Assembly (NCBI RefSeq): GCF_016545825.1
Contig: NC_052621.1
Span: forward strand, 23,276,940 to 23,340,939
DNA length: 64,000 bases
Origin: Eucalyptus grandis
Taxonomy: Eukaryota > Streptophyta > Magnoliopsida > Myrtales > Myrtaceae
Direction of reading: 5' to 3'
The position numbers were made by a program, and so were the translations under genes. The first letter of the stretch is position 1. Each line of letters opens with the position of its first letter. The notes under the pieces were generated by a model. That model was given only the letters and a program-made list of their open reading frames with translations. It was not told the DNA's origin and did no database searches. Shown here in pieces: positions 1-11,585 of this stretch.

Positions 1-2
1 GC

Positions 3-380
3 CTCCAACAGCAACACCCGGATCCCCGGCAGCGCCAGTATCTAGAACGCCTTTTCCTGGTTATGGACAACATCCTGTCTTTACATTCACCGCCATCAGC
101 TCCTCCCGGCCACGGTGCGCCGTCACATAGCGGCCAACCAGCTTCAACCCCTCGAGCCCCGTCAATATATGGAACTCCTCAACGTCCATAAGCATCACCT
201 CCGCGAGTTTTTCAACCAACTCCGCCAGTTTATCAGCCCCCTACGCCGTCACCTCCTCCGGCTCCCCCGAGAGCAGTTTGCTCGGCACCACCAGGACGTC
301 GACTTGCTCTACCAGTTCACATACAACATGTAAGTCCACCACCTCCTTATAGGCGACCAAGCCCACCCCCCGTGCAATAA
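3..380 (+). pseudogene. Proline-rich coding remnant, broken
   Basis: Reading from base 3, the frame is open to a TAA at 189-191 and then continues in the same frame to a TAA at 378-380. The product is rich in Pro, Ser and Gln, with runs such as PPTPSPPPAPP and SPPPPYRRPSPPP. The first 90 bases also read as a Pro/Thr-rich peptide one frame away, which suggests a frameshift near base 90. It runs off the left edge, so the N-terminal part is not visible. It could be the tail of a proline-rich cell-wall-type protein or the low-complexity tail of a transposon protein. I do not recognise the family. The internal stop and probable frameshift argue that it is not functional. Confidence 0.35.
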
Positions 381-652
381 GTATATAAAACTTTGTAGTT
401 GTAAATAAAATTAGTCATGTAAAAACAAAACCAGCGTAATCAATTTTTTTGATAGCCAAAAAAGCTTTCCATAATTTTAAAAGTAATCATGCTTATTTCT
501 AATTTCAAAGCAAGAACGAGAAATTTTAGGACCTAAAGGTCCCAAATCTCTTACATTGCAAAATAATCCGTATTTTCTTCTGAGCAATGAAGTCAATTGT
601 GATTTCTTAAAGTGTATCGTTCTTTCCAATTCAGTAATAAATTGACATTTTG
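381..652. other. AT-rich spacer, no gene seen
   Basis: AT-rich sequence with no recognisable coding or repeat structure, ending at the LINE target site. Confidence 0.5.
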
Positions 653-669
653 AATCTAGACTCTTATCA
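653..669 (+). repeat. 5' target-site duplication of the LINE
   Basis: The 17-base sequence aatctagactcttatca occurs here and again at 6550-6566, directly after the LINE poly(A) tail. The match is exact, as expected for target-primed reverse transcription. Confidence 0.9.
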
Positions 670-685
670 CCATTTTTTCTCTCTG

Positions 686-940
686 GCGATGGAAGACGCC
701 TTTCCCTCCCGTCACGGTGACGTCCCTCCTGCCGTCGATGGCTTTTCCCCTCGCTGAAGGTGAGCGCTATTCCATCCCTGTGGGTGATGGTTCCCTCGTT
801 CTCTCATCACGAATCCTTTCTCGGCAATGGAAGATGCATTTTTCTCTCGTCATCGTGATATCCCTCCTGTCCTCGATGGTTTTCTCTCTCGCTGCGTGTC
901 CCTCCATCCCGATGGGTGACGATTGCTTCGTTTCTTCAAC
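686..940 (+). repeat. Tandem duplication in the LINE 5' UTR
   Basis: Two imperfect copies of a unit of roughly 130 bp stand in tandem, starting near 686 (cgatggaagacgcctttccc) and near 820 (caatggaagatgcatttttc). Both go on through a block reading tccctcctgNcNtcgatggNttt to a gggtgaNg block. Repeated promoter or 5' UTR units are common in LINE leaders. This is probably the internal promoter region. Confidence 0.7.
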
Positions 941-1169
941 CTGATTCGCATCCATCAAAGAGTGTGTGGTGCCCCAATTTACTCCCCTGATTATCATCTT
1001 TGTAAGCTTGTTCCCAAACCCTAATATGGATACTGAGCTCTCTGCAAACCTAATATGGGGTATTCCCGGAATAGAACTCCCTTCACTCCCAACCAACCCT
1101 TTCCTGTTTACTTGACTTTGAAACCCACGGAATCTTTCTCATCTTCGGAGGTCTCTGTTTCTTAGTTGC

Positions 1170-2382
1170 ATGGAGGGTACCCAAGAAAACCAGCTCCGTC
1201 TGCTAGCCCTTTGTCAAAGAATGGGCGATCTATGGACTGGGGATGACATTACTGAACTGAATGCCCATATTCCTGCGAGAGATAAACAGGGTGATGAATA
1301 TCTGTTATATGGGAAATTATTTTGAAACCAAATGCTAATTTTCAAGCATTCTGGGAAACCATGAAGAAGGCCTGAAGGTTGATGAAGTTAGATGTGAGGT
1401 AATACAACAGGGTTTCTTTGCTTTCTCCTTTAAGTCAGCGGTAGATCAGAGAAGAATACTCCAAACAGGCCCCTGGTCTTTTTCAAGCAATCTGTTAGTA
1501 TTACAGGAAGGGGATCCTACTGTTCCCGAGCACTGCTATGAATTTAATCATTGCTCTTTCTGGGTGCATTTGATGGGACTTCCAAGAGTTGCATTGGCAG
1601 AGGAGTGTATCCGAATGATCGCTGGAAAAATGGGAGAGGTGGAGGAAGTCAGAATTGATGCGAGAACCAATGGATCTCGGAAAATCGGTAAAGCAAAAGT
1701 GAGGTTAAATCTGCTGCATCCTCTTAAAACTGGAACGATTATCCATGTGGGGGATCGTAATTGGTGGATAGACTTTAAATATGAGAGACTACCGCACTTT
1801 TGTTATTCATGCGGTTACATTGGTCACTACGCTAACTATTGTCCGACTATACCGTATGAAAATTCTGGACTTCCACAAGATAAACCTGGGCGCTATGGTT
1901 CTTGGTTGAAAGCTGAGGTTAAAAATTCCAGCCCTTGTTGGGATACATTTTATGGTGAGATAGATCTTACCTTAACTGAGGATGAGATGGTTCCCGAGAC
2001 CCCTGTTATCCCGTCTAATGAGGAATCAAATAGGAAGAGTTCTTCTGAAGGTGGCCAAGCCCCGGTGATTTACAACCCCGCCACGCTAATTTCAGAAGTG
2101 TCGATTATGGATGAGTATGCTGCACAGAAGAGAGGGAAAAGAATTCAGCAGAGTTCGGAACAGCCAAAGGGGCGTTCAATGCAAGATATAAGGGTAGTCA
2201 AATCTGGTTCAAAGCAACAACCACCCAAAAAACTCAAAAGATTTGCCCCTTATGAAAAAAGGGCCTCACTAACGACTTTTGATGATATGGATCAGCTGCT
2301 GGATACACCCATTCAAATATGGGAAGGCGAATCAGCAAGGGCTCTGGTGGCTAGCCCTAATAAGCCACCAAGAAAGCCATGA
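1170..2382 (+). pseudogene. LINE ORF1: DUF4283 and zinc-knuckle protein, frameshifted
   Basis: This is the nucleic-acid-binding ORF1 protein of a plant L1 element. The start ATG at 1170 opens a frame that ends near 1323. The protein resumes in another frame from about 1375 and is then open to the TGA at 2380-2382. The DUF4283 region includes the block FFAFSFKSAVDQRRILQTG followed by GPWSF. It is followed by a CCHC zinc knuckle, CYSCGYIGHYANYC, encoded at 1801-1842 with CX2CX4HX4C spacing. The C-terminal third is hydrophilic and low in conservation. At least one frameshift or stop in 1320-1375 disables it. The stop overlaps the ORF2 start. Confidence 0.88.
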
Positions 2383-5300
2383 AAGTATTAAGCTGGAACT
2401 GTCAAGGTTTAGGCTCTCCCTTGACAGTCCAGCACCTTCGAGCCTTAGTGGCTCGTGAGAGACCTAATCTGGTTTTTCTTATGGAAACGAAGAATCAATT
2501 TCAGGTGGTTGAAAAATCAAAACAGACTTAAGTATTCATCTATGTTTGCTATAAATCCTATAGGTATTGCGGGGGGTTTGGTCTTATTTTGGGATGAGTC
2601 GCTGCACATCACGGTGGAGTATAGCAGTCCGGAGATGATTGATAGTGTATGCATGAGATGCTGGTACTCGGAGTTCAAATGAAGATTTCCTTCCTACACG
2701 CCTCTACTAATTTTCAAGAGAGAGTCTCTTTGGAACCTACTTCGAGCTAGAAACGGTATGATATCATTACCTTGGCTTTGCTTAGGTGACTTTAATGAAG
2801 TGTTATATAATTGGGAGAAGGTGGGCCGACGTCAAGTGGAAAGATTTCGAATGATGACATTTAGGGAATTTGTTGATTCATGCTCTTTAATAGATATGGA
2901 AAGCAGGGGGTGTGCATTCACGTGGACAAATAATGTAGGGTGAGAGGATCTAGTCAAAGAACGGCTTGATCGAGCATTTTGCAATTTAGAATGGAGACTT
3001 CTCTTCCCTAATGCTGAAGCTTTTGCATATCCAGCCATAGGATCTGATCATGGCCCTATCCTATTATGCTTACACTCACTTACAAAGACACAGCAAAGAT
3101 TATTCAGATTCGAAGCTTACTGGCTAGATCACCCTGAGTGTGCAGATGTAGTGGAGAAGGCATGGAAGAAATCCCATGGCCAGCAAGGATACCTGGTTAA
3201 GAAGACAGAACAAGTGACCCAAGCATTGAGAAAGTGGAGCCGAAAAGCATTTAAAAATGCATCAATACAACTTGATCAACTCAGAAACCAGCTTACTCGA
3301 TAACCAACAAGTCTGATCGACAAATATGAGGGAGGAATATAACAGAATAACTGAGAAATTGGGCACTCTATGGCGTCAGGAAGAAATGTATTGGGGCATT
3401 AGATCAAGAATTAATTGGCTCAAGTGGGGGGACCAGAACACGAAATTCTTTCATGCAACAACCATTCAAAGAAGACAAAGAAACAAAATCAGTATGTTAC
3501 GGCTTGAGGAGAATGTATGGAGCCGTGAACCTCAGATTATCAAACGGCATATCACAAGCTATTATAAAGATCTATATTCATCTGTGGGGACTAGATACTA
3601 CCAGCCAATCCTAGAGCAAAGGTGCCGCTGGTTGTTTCTCAAGAAATGAACGACATGTTGATAAGCCCAATTACAAAGAAAGAAGTGCAGCAAGTCTGTT
3701 TTCCAAATGGGGGCATCTAAGGCCCCGTGACCCGATGGTTTGAGTGGCCTCTTCTATCAAAGTCAATGGCATCTTATTCAGGAAGATATTTTTCAAATGG
3801 TAGACGCTTTCTTTAGAGATGGTTCCTTTGATCCAAGATTAAATGAGACATTTATCACACTTATCCCCAAGGTGGCCAACCCCGAGAGCATTACTGAATT
3901 CCGACCCATCAGTTTGTGTAATTTTAATTACAAAGTGATCACTAAAGTAATGGCAAACAGACTTAAACCTTGGCTTCCATCCATTATTTCCCAAGAACAG
4001 AGTGCATTTGTTGCAGGCCGCCAAATACAGGACAATATTTTCATAGTTCAAGAAGTCCTACATCAACTTAGAGTGAGAAAACGACGCAAAAAATTCCAAG
4101 CAGTGCTGAAGCTGGATATGCAGAAAGCGTACGATCGAGTTGAGTGGGACTTTCTTTGTGATTGTATGGAAAAGATGGGCTTCAACGAGAAATGGGTTAG
4201 TCTGGTCAGATTTTGCATCTCCTCAGCTCAATTTCGTATTCTAATTAATGGGGAAGCAGGAGAAAGTTTCGCGCCAACTAGAGGCATTAGACAAGGGGAT
4301 CCTCTCTCACCTTATCTCTTTATAATTCTGGCCAATGTCCTTTCTAACATGGTGCACAAGGCTGTGACAGACGGGAGCTTAAAAGGTATTAAACCGAATT
4401 CTCAAGTGTCCTACTTTATCCCACCTACTCTTCGCGGATGATGCTATTTTTTCTGGATGGAACGATCGTGGAAACTCAGAATCTTGCAAATATACTAAAC
4501 CGTTATTGCTTCGCATCTGGTCGCTTGATTAATCTCAATAAATCTGGGCTGTTCTTTGGGGCAAGTTGTCCACAGGACTTGAAAAGAAACATGGCAGCTG
4601 AAATGAGGGTCCCCATATTAGAAAAACCGGAAAATACTTGGGGATACCATCAGATTGGGGACAAACTAGAAAACAGATGTTTAATTGGATCATGGCACGA
4701 GTGGATAGAAAACTGGAGGGTTGGAAAGAGCAAGTTAATATCAAAGGCGGGGAGAGAAATATTAATAAAAAGCAGTTGTTCGTGCTCTACCCCAATATGC
4801 CATGAATATTTTCAAAATTCCTTTATCCATTTGTCGAGCCATTGAAAGAAAAATTTCAGCTTTCGGTGGAAGAGCAATGCAGAAAAAAAGGTGTTCATTG
4901 GAATAGTTGGGAAGTTTTGAAGAAGAGAAAGGAGCAAGGGGAATGGGATTTAGGGACCTTGTGGACTTTAACAAGGCGATGCTGGGGAAACAAGCCTGGA
5001 GACTAGATCAAGCTCCCGAGGCCTTATGGAGCAGAATCTTTAAAGGCCTCTACTTCCCTCATGGTAATCTATGGAATGCTACAAGGGGTGCCAGACCATC
5101 ATGGGGTTGGCAAAGTATTCTAGTAGGCCGAGATGCCCTAAGGCCTGATCTAAAATGGGAAGTTGGCGATGGTAAATCTATCAACTTGAGAGAGGATCGG
5201 TGGCTAATGTCTGGACCAATTGGGGGACCAGCAAACATAAACGACCCCCAATGTGTGGTAGATATCATCGATACAAACACACGTACATGGAAGAATCAAC

Positions 5301-6508
5301 TTATACAAGAGATATTCAACAGCCCTATATCAGAAGAGATTCAACAAACCACACTCAACATTATTCCCAGATCAGATCGTCTGATATGGATAGGGCACTA
5401 CTCGGGGAACTATAATGTTAAAAGTGGATACCAGCAACTTAGAACAGAAACATCAGCAACCACAAGACAACAAGCGTCATCCTCATATCAAGCTCCGAAA
5501 AGACTATGGAGAGAAATATGGCATCTCCAAATCAACCCCAGAGTCAGACACTTCATGTGGAGTCTATGTAATGAAGGTCTACCAACACGAATCAATCTAT
5601 ACCGGAGGAAAATCATACCCGAGCCTCTTGCCCTTTTGCCATCAATGGCCGAATCATCCGAACACCTATTTATCCCGTGGTCAATGGACAAAAACATCCG
5701 GGCTGAACTATGATGTCGAAATAGATGTTATCCCAACAGCTATCACAAGAGTAGATCAATGGGTATGTGATTACCTCTCCTCGGACAGTCGCAAGCCAAA
5801 AGCGATCTTTGCGACTTCCCTTTGGCTTATATGGAAGGCACGCAACAATCTGATTTTTCAAGGTAAGCAAGTAAAACAACACCACCTCATCGGCGGGATT
5901 GTTACAAAAGTTATATGAGAAATCACAGCCAAGGAGGGAAGAACGTACCGCAAAACCACATAGCCGGGTACCTCCAGAGCCGGCACGCCTGAAGATCAAC
6001 GTGGATTGCTCATGGGTGGAACACGGCGAGAGAAGTTCGATTCTTCGGAATCTGCAGAGGAGCCGACGGAAGATGTATTGGGGGATTTCATGAGAAAATC
6101 AGCGCCCAATCGGCCAAGTTGGGTGAAACCCTAGCTATCCGGCATGCCCTCGTGTGGTTGAAGGAGAACAGAAGTGAGTTGAATGAAAGTACTTCAAACA
6201 CGCGAACTGAAACTGCAGTGTACATATCCAGCGACTCTCTCCCTGTGGTGGACTCCATTTTGGGCCGTAGTGAGATCCCTTGGGCCTTGAGACCCCACAT
6301 CTTGGACTGTCAATACATGCTGGCTCAGATGAAGAACATTTCGCTATTGTTTGAACCGCGACAGGGGAACCGGGCAGCAGATTGGATTGCCAAATCCTTC
6401 AACACCGGTACTCTTCCACCTAATTGGGTACTTTACCCCCCGTATGAACTTTATCTTATACTATGTTTAGATCTTACTATGAGTTGTAATCCGCCTTCGA
6501 AGTATTAA
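2379..6508 (+). pseudogene. LINE ORF2: endonuclease, reverse transcriptase, RNase H, multiply broken
   Basis: ORF2 starts at the ATG at 2379-2381, inside the ORF1 stop (ATGA overlap). Visible parts in order: AP-endonuclease start (KVLSWNCQGLG), GDFNEVL near 2785, SDHGPI near 3045, a reverse transcriptase with RPISLCN, AFVAGRQIQDN, LDMQKAYDRVEW and GIRQGDPLSPYLF, and the catalytic FADD box encoded at 4431-4442. Then come a zf-RVT region (about 5500-5680) and an RNase H domain with VDCSW, GETLAIRHAL, SDSLPVVDS and NRAADWIAK, ending at the TAA near 6508. The frame changes before 2530, and stops occur at 2529, 2680, 2941 and 3301, with more shifts downstream. It is therefore a pseudogene. Confidence 0.9.
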
Positions 6509-6549
6509 TCAAAGTAGCAGTTTCGACCAAAAAAAAAAAAAAAAAAAAA

Positions 6550-6566
6550 AATCTAGACTCTTATCA
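6550..6566 (+). repeat. 3' target-site duplication of the LINE
   Basis: Second copy of aatctagactcttatca, directly after the poly(A) run, matching 653-669 exactly. Confidence 0.9.
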
Positions 6567-7310
6567 GTACAATGCACTGAGTCACTTAAAAATTAATAAT
6601 CGAGGTGCATTTGCAACGTTGTTCCATTTTTTCCCCTTTCCTTCATGTTCTTTGAAAAACCCTATTGTACCCTCACCACCAATCGCAATGGACTGCCATG
6701 AACTGCCGTAGTGAATCTCCAACCACCACCATTATTACCCGCATCTCTCTCCCACGGTCACACTCATACGAGATCACACAAGGACGAGGGCCGTCGTCGG
6801 GTCGGCTTTTGCGGATCGATCCGGGATTCGAGAATTTCGGTCTCGAAGTTTTTATACGTGCGATTTCTACTAAATCGAGGGGCATTTTGGCGAAACCGAA
6901 ATGGTCAGAAACTTTCTCCATCAGGACTAATTGAAAGGTAGAATAATTCTTCGATAGAGTGTCCTTATCGGGCATCGTTTGAACGTGTCTGGACCACGTC
7001 GGGCGTAGGCCCGATTCCCGTATAAGACGAGGCCCGTCTACATCCCGTTTTCAGCACGCCTTGGATTCATACACGAACCTTCCCCCCTCTGCAACGAATT
7101 TCGCAAAATGAGAAAAATTTCATTTATCCATTAGAATACTCGTTTTTTCAAATCTTTGATCATTAAGATTTAAGACCCACTAATCCAAATTTGACGCCAT
7201 TAAAAAATCCGGAGCGCTCGGGGGAGATTCCCTCCGGTTTTGTCCCTTCCCCATCACGGCACCTCGTCTCGTCCCCCATCAAAGCCCCGCACGACACCGT
7301 TTCTCCCCCC
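6567..7310. other. Upstream region of the first DUF538 gene
   Basis: No coding sequence recognised. The short open frames at 6665-6940 overlap on both strands and match no family I know. The last 300 bases are pyrimidine-rich and lead into a TATA box, so the right-hand part is best read as promoter. Confidence 0.4.
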
Positions 7311-7312
7311 GC

Positions 7313-7320
7313 GTATAAAA
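7313..7320 (+). promoter_or_regulatory. TATA box of the first DUF538 gene
   Basis: GTATAAAA lies about 82 bases upstream of the ATG at 7402, followed by a C/T-rich leader. Position and sequence fit a plant core promoter. Confidence 0.6.
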
Positions 7321-7401
7321 TCCGGTCCCCATCACTTCCGTCAATCCATCCCGTCTCCGTCCCTTCTCTCTCTACCTCCGCCACCAACCAGTCCTCCTCC
7401 A

Positions 7402-9253
7402 ATGGCCGATTCCTCCCTCTTTCTCTCTCTAGCCCTCGCCTCCCTCCTCGCCCTCTTCCCTCCCCTTTCTCTCTCTAGCGCTAGCCCTAGCCCTGGCTCC
7501 CCCGCGACCGTCTACGAGCTCCTCCCCGAGTTCGGCCTCCCCGGCGGCCTCCTGCCGGACTCCGTCCGGTCCTACGAGCTCTCCGACGACGGCCGGTTCG
7601 CCGTCGAGCTGGAGGCGCCCTGCTACGTCCAGTTCGACTACCTGGTCTACTACGACCGGCGGGTCACCGGGACGCTCAGCTACGGCTCCATCACGGACCT
7701 GAAGGGGATCCAGGTGCAGCGGTTCCTGTTCTGGCTCGACGTCGACGAGATCAGGGTCGACCTGCCCCCCTCCGACTCCATCTACTTCCAGGTGGGGTTC
7801 GTCAACAAGAAGCTCGACGTGGACCAGTTCCAGACCGTCCACTCGTGCCGGGACAAGGTCGCCGGCCCCTGCGGCGGGTCGTGGAAGCGAGGGATCCAGG
7901 TAAATCCGCGAGCGATTATGCGTGTGGGTGGATAAATTCGCGTGTCGTCGTTGGGAATTCTGCGGAGTTGGTTGCGATTGATATGCTGTCGTTTCTTTGG
8001 TGCTGATTTTGATGGTTTCTTCGTGGGTCGAGATTCGTGTCTTCTCGAGTTCGGATGGGTCTTGTGGCTACATCGATTTTGTCGCGATTGGTAGTTGCTG
8101 CTAGTTGTTTGCTTATGAAAAAGCGTTATGGGATTGCATGCGTAGCATAGCTTGACGGATTTGTTGGACTGATAACTTATTGCTCTTTGAGTTCCTCGGG
8201 AGAGCATCATATGTTGAAATGTTTTGGCTTTTATCATGTTTGTCATTATCTTTTGGATATATTTGCGGTTGCTTACTTTTCCTCACTGAAATTATCCGAG
8301 AAAGGATGAATCTTTTTTCAAACAATTGCGTCTGGATTGAAGGAATGTAAAACTAATGATTGGAAGATGACAGTATTGTGCAGTTGCTTGTACTCCTGTG
8401 GAAATTGAACGGTACCTTATAGAATTGGTTGTTCCTTAAAGTACAGAATTGTTGCTTGTCCCGTCATCAGCCTATGATGTTTGGCTGCATGGTATTGAAG
8501 TGGTTGACATAAAGTCACTCTTCTACCTGTTTGCATAAGCTAGCTGATGGGCTGTTCATGGTACAACGTGATTTCAATGCTGAGGAAGAAAGGGAAAATC
8601 GTGTTTCCAATTTCTGTTTATGGCTTTTAGATAAGTCGGAAGTGGCATCACGGATTTTAGTATTTGTAAGGGCTGATGATGCATCTCATTCCCACGGTAG
8701 GTTTTCTTCTATCAGCATTTTGTACAACTGATTTATCGACTTGATTATGTCAATGGCCATTCGATAAGTAAATACACGACTTAGAGCTTGTCCTATGTCC
8801 TCTTCAGTGTTCTGCACTTCACCATGTACTTTTTGTCTGACTAGGTCTAGATGACCCTCTTCAATAAAGCTAAAACTTACTCAACTGGCCAAGCAAGAGG
8901 AGGCCTACTTAAAGTTGGCCTCTTTGTTGCCTATAGATTCAACTTGAGCAAGCATCATTCCTTTTATTTCGGTAAATAAGTTGCTTGAGGGCAATGCTTG
9001 CTGTCACTCGACCCTTTAAGTGATAGCGTGCGAGTCATCTAGTTCCACATGTAGTATGTCTTTTCAGAAGGATGGTTGAAAATAAATGCTCTGTAAAAGT
9101 TAATACTAACCTCTCAATCTTGATGTTCTTGATATCTGTCTAATTTTCCATGGTTGTAAGTTGTGGTGTTGATGCTGATGATACTATTACATGTGCCTCC
9201 TTTGGCAGCTTCCCACCATGGTCGATGATGTTCAGATGCTAATCACAGAGTAG
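7402..9253 (+). CDS. DUF538 (SVB-like) secreted protein, two exons
   Basis: The gene model is exon 1 7402-7899 and exon 2 9209-9253, joined in phase 0 across a GT-AG intron of 1309 bp, giving 180 aa. The second exon encodes only the last 14 residues (LPTMVDDVQMLITE), which match the usual DUF538 C-terminus after CGGSWKRGIQ. Residues 1 to about 26 form a hydrophobic signal peptide. The DUF538 domain follows, with YELLPEFGLPGGLLPDSV, APCYVQFDYLVYYDR and GTLSYGSI. Family members are small plant proteins; Arabidopsis SVB affects trichome and shoot size, but the biochemical role is not settled. The start was chosen as the first ATG after the TATA box that gives a signal peptide. The coding region is GC-rich and the intron AT-rich. 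A paralogue lies 2.3 kb downstream. Confidence 0.92.
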
Positions 9254-9677
9254 GCATCCCCAGATATTATTGGGGATACCTGTGGTGGATCATGCAATTC
9301 GAACTTACTGCTGCGACCAGCTTCATTTTCAGGCTCTGCAACCAAGAGGCTGATGGAGGTAGAAAATCAACAGAGTTGAGTAGATGTATGGTACTGTCTC
9401 GATGGACCATGTAGTAAGTATAAGTGTCATGTACATGTAAAGTGTTCCCGTATCTCAATTTGGACTTCTCTACCTGGGGACGAAGTATTATGATTAGAGA
9501 CCTTTGTCCTGCGAGTGTGGAGACGAACAATGCAAAAACATACTGGTGGTAAAGGTCTAGAAAGGCCTTTGGCAATTACAAGGATGATGTCTTTGTATCT
9601 GGTGAATCCTTCAATTAGATAAATGGATGGAATTTAATCGTGGTTAGAAACTTAGAAATGCCAATTAGTAATGTTTC
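9254..9677. other. 3' UTR and spacer after the first DUF538 gene
   Basis: The sequence following the stop is AT-rich with no further coding signal. The 3' UTR of the DUF538 gene probably ends within the first 300-400 bases; no poly(A) site is certain. Confidence 0.45.
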
Positions 9678-10300
9678 GGCCCTGTTTGGCTGTTTGATTC
9701 TATTCGTGTTTTTCGGAACAAAAAAAGAACATAACTCCATTAGGTGACTCTTTTGTTTTTTAGAATAGATTTGGAATATAATTAAGAAGTGGAAAAAAAG
9801 TTACTTCTTTGTTCTTAGGAATAAAAGAATAACTCCGGAATCAAGTCTTTTTTTTTTTTTCTCTTTTTATCTCTTTTTTGGCTAGTGGTCTCATTGGAGG
9901 GTTGTCGGCCCCTAGCGAGGCCGAGCCTTCCTGATGGTTGGATGAGGCTGACCTCGCGGTGCCAAGCGAGATCGAATCTCATCGGTGGTTGGGCGAGCTC
10001 GATCTCACTAAATCTAGGCGAAGTCAAGCTCACTAGCTAAGGTGAGGTCCAGTCTTGCCTAACTATCAGGGAGGCAACTATGGGGAGGCTGGACTTCAGA
10101 GGGGTTGGTGATGCTCGGATGAAGTTGTTGGCCAAAGGAAGAAGGAGAATAATGAAAAAAAGAAGAAAAATAATAAAATAATAAAATAAATTTTAAATCA
10201 TAAAAGAATATGAGGACTTATTAAACACATTTATATTTGTAAGCAAAATTTTTGAATAATTATCAAATACTTTTAAATGTTCAGAAATTCATCTAGAGAG
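9678..10300. mobile_element. Degenerate PIF/Harbinger-like MITE (right end uncertain)
   Basis: The left end ggccctgtttggctgtttg resembles the Tourist/PIF-type terminus of the sharper copies at 26512 and 53510. Inside is a pyrimidine-rich tract (about 9850-9880), a core with repeated GGCGAG/CTCGCC-like words (about 9890-10110) and a purine tract (about 10130-10190), the same order as in those copies. No clean right terminus or target duplication is left, so the end is approximate. Confidence 0.5.
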
Positions 10301-10308
10301 CAAAATAA

Positions 10309-10310
<2 letters not shown>

Positions 10311-10344
<34 letters not shown>
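10311..10344. repeat. (AT)n microsatellite
   Basis: About 17 uninterrupted AT dinucleotides. Confidence 0.9.
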
Positions 10345-10350
<6 letters not shown>

Positions 10351-10449
10351 GTAAGTAAAAATTGTTTTTGAGAAGTTATCAAATAGGTTATTTGTTCGCT
10401 ATGTAATCACATATGTCGAAAATCTAGGTGAAATGTACTTATCGAAATT

Positions 10450-10646
10450 CAATTTTAGTTTTTTAGCATACTTAATTTTCAAAGTCTGCAATTGATTTGG
10501 CATTGATCGCAATTTAAATAGGTCCTTAGGTTCTCTTTGGACGACAAGAAGTACAATTTTAGTAGCTTAGCGTACTTAATTTTCAAAGTCTGCAATTGAT
10601 TTAGCATTGATCGCAATTTGAATAGGTTCTTTTTGGACGAATGTGG
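10450..10646 (+). repeat. Tandem duplication, period about 104 bp
   Basis: The block caattttag...gcatacttaattttcaaag...ttgatcgcaattt...ctttttggacga occurs at 10450-10553 and again at 10554 to about 10646, with few differences. Confidence 0.8.
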
Positions 10647-10681
10647 TGCCCCATATTGATCGCGTGCCCCATATTGATCGC
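10646..10681 (+). repeat. 18-bp tandem repeat, two copies
   Basis: gtgccccatattgatcgc is repeated exactly at 10646-10663 and 10664-10681, directly after the 104-bp tandem repeat. Confidence 0.9.
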
Positions 10682-10960
10682 GTGTTCATTGAAAAATCGA
10701 CTACATTTTGGTCAAAGATTGCCAAAAGATTGAAAGTTCAATGTATCGTGAGATTGTAACGGAAATTCCGTGGTACCTGGCTGTAAATTTCGTTATATTT
10801 TAGTTAAGCTTCTGGAAAAAGCGTCAGCAAAATTGATAACAATTATAAAATATGCAAGAGCCATTTTATATACCAATAATAATGGCATAAAAACTGGTCT
10901 TCCCACTCTCTCTCTCTCTCTCTTTTCCCCTCTTAGAGTTAAAAGGTATTGAACCTTTTA

Positions 10961-11188
10961 GGCAGTTTTGTTTTGGAAAAAATAGATGATTTGAAAATTT
11001 GATTTAGTAGAAATAATTATTTATATTACTTAAAAAATAAATTAACCAAATTTTTTTTTTTATCATCCTTGAAAATGAATACCTATGAAATATTTTTCAT
11101 CAATTTATAATTGAAGCAATAAGAGAAATAACTCCTTTTTTTAGAAATATATTTAAAATCACTTATTTTCCACCAAATAGAGGGAGCC
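10961..11188. mobile_element. Small Tourist-like MITE, degenerate
   Basis: The left end ggcagttttgttttgg and the inverted right end ggctccctctatttggtgg are imperfect terminal repeats of an AT-rich element of about 228 bp. It is flanked by TTA on the left and TAA on the right, so the 3-bp target duplication is imperfect. Confidence 0.45.
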
Positions 11189-11585
11189 TAATACTTTTTA
11201 GTATGAGAATTATTTGAAATTTTGTGAAATAATTCTTTCTTTGCTAATCCATGAAATGGTTGAAGTTGAGTTGACAAAGTATAGTTGACTCGTCTTAATT
11301 AAGGATGGGGAAGTTGAAGCTTGCGATCAATCGTTCAAATTTGAACGTTGAAAGAAAAAGCTGACTTTTAAAATCTGATTCATATTCAAACCTACTGTAT
11401 TAATTTAAAATGATCATTTATAGATAGGTAGTCATAACAACTTACATTATTTTAATAAATCAATTTAAATAGACAATACAATACTTCCCGGCGAAGGGAG
11501 TCAGCAATATATCTCCTCGTTTTGAAGGCTTTGCGTGCACAAAAAGTCCAACTTTCACCGCTCGTGCTTTCTCAGCTCCCCGTCA
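11189..11585. other. Upstream region of the second DUF538 gene
   Basis: AT-rich sequence without coding signal. A TATA-like word (aatatatc) lies at about 11505-11512, roughly 75-80 bases before the ATG at 11586, and may be the core promoter. Confidence 0.4.

Larger units (their letters stand above)
670..6550 (+). mobile_element. Full-length L1-type LINE retrotransposon, degenerate
   Basis: A non-LTR retrotransposon of about 5.9 kb with a 5' UTR holding a tandem repeat, ORF1 (DUF4283 plus CCHC zinc knuckle), ORF2 (AP endonuclease, reverse transcriptase, zf-RVT, RNase H), a short 3' UTR and a poly(A) tract at about 6529-6550. Both ends are fixed by an identical 17-bp target-site duplication (653-669 and 6550-6566), so the element is not 5'-truncated. 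Both ORFs carry stops and frameshifts, so it cannot move on its own. The domain order is that of plant L1 elements. The clean target duplication together with decayed ORFs suggests a moderately old insertion. Confidence 0.93.

Noticed and set aside
8531..8731. A 66-codon frame in the intron of the first DUF538 gene, considered as an alternative exon
   Set aside because: It lacks similarity to the family, and the short exon at 9209-9253 restores the normal C-terminus.
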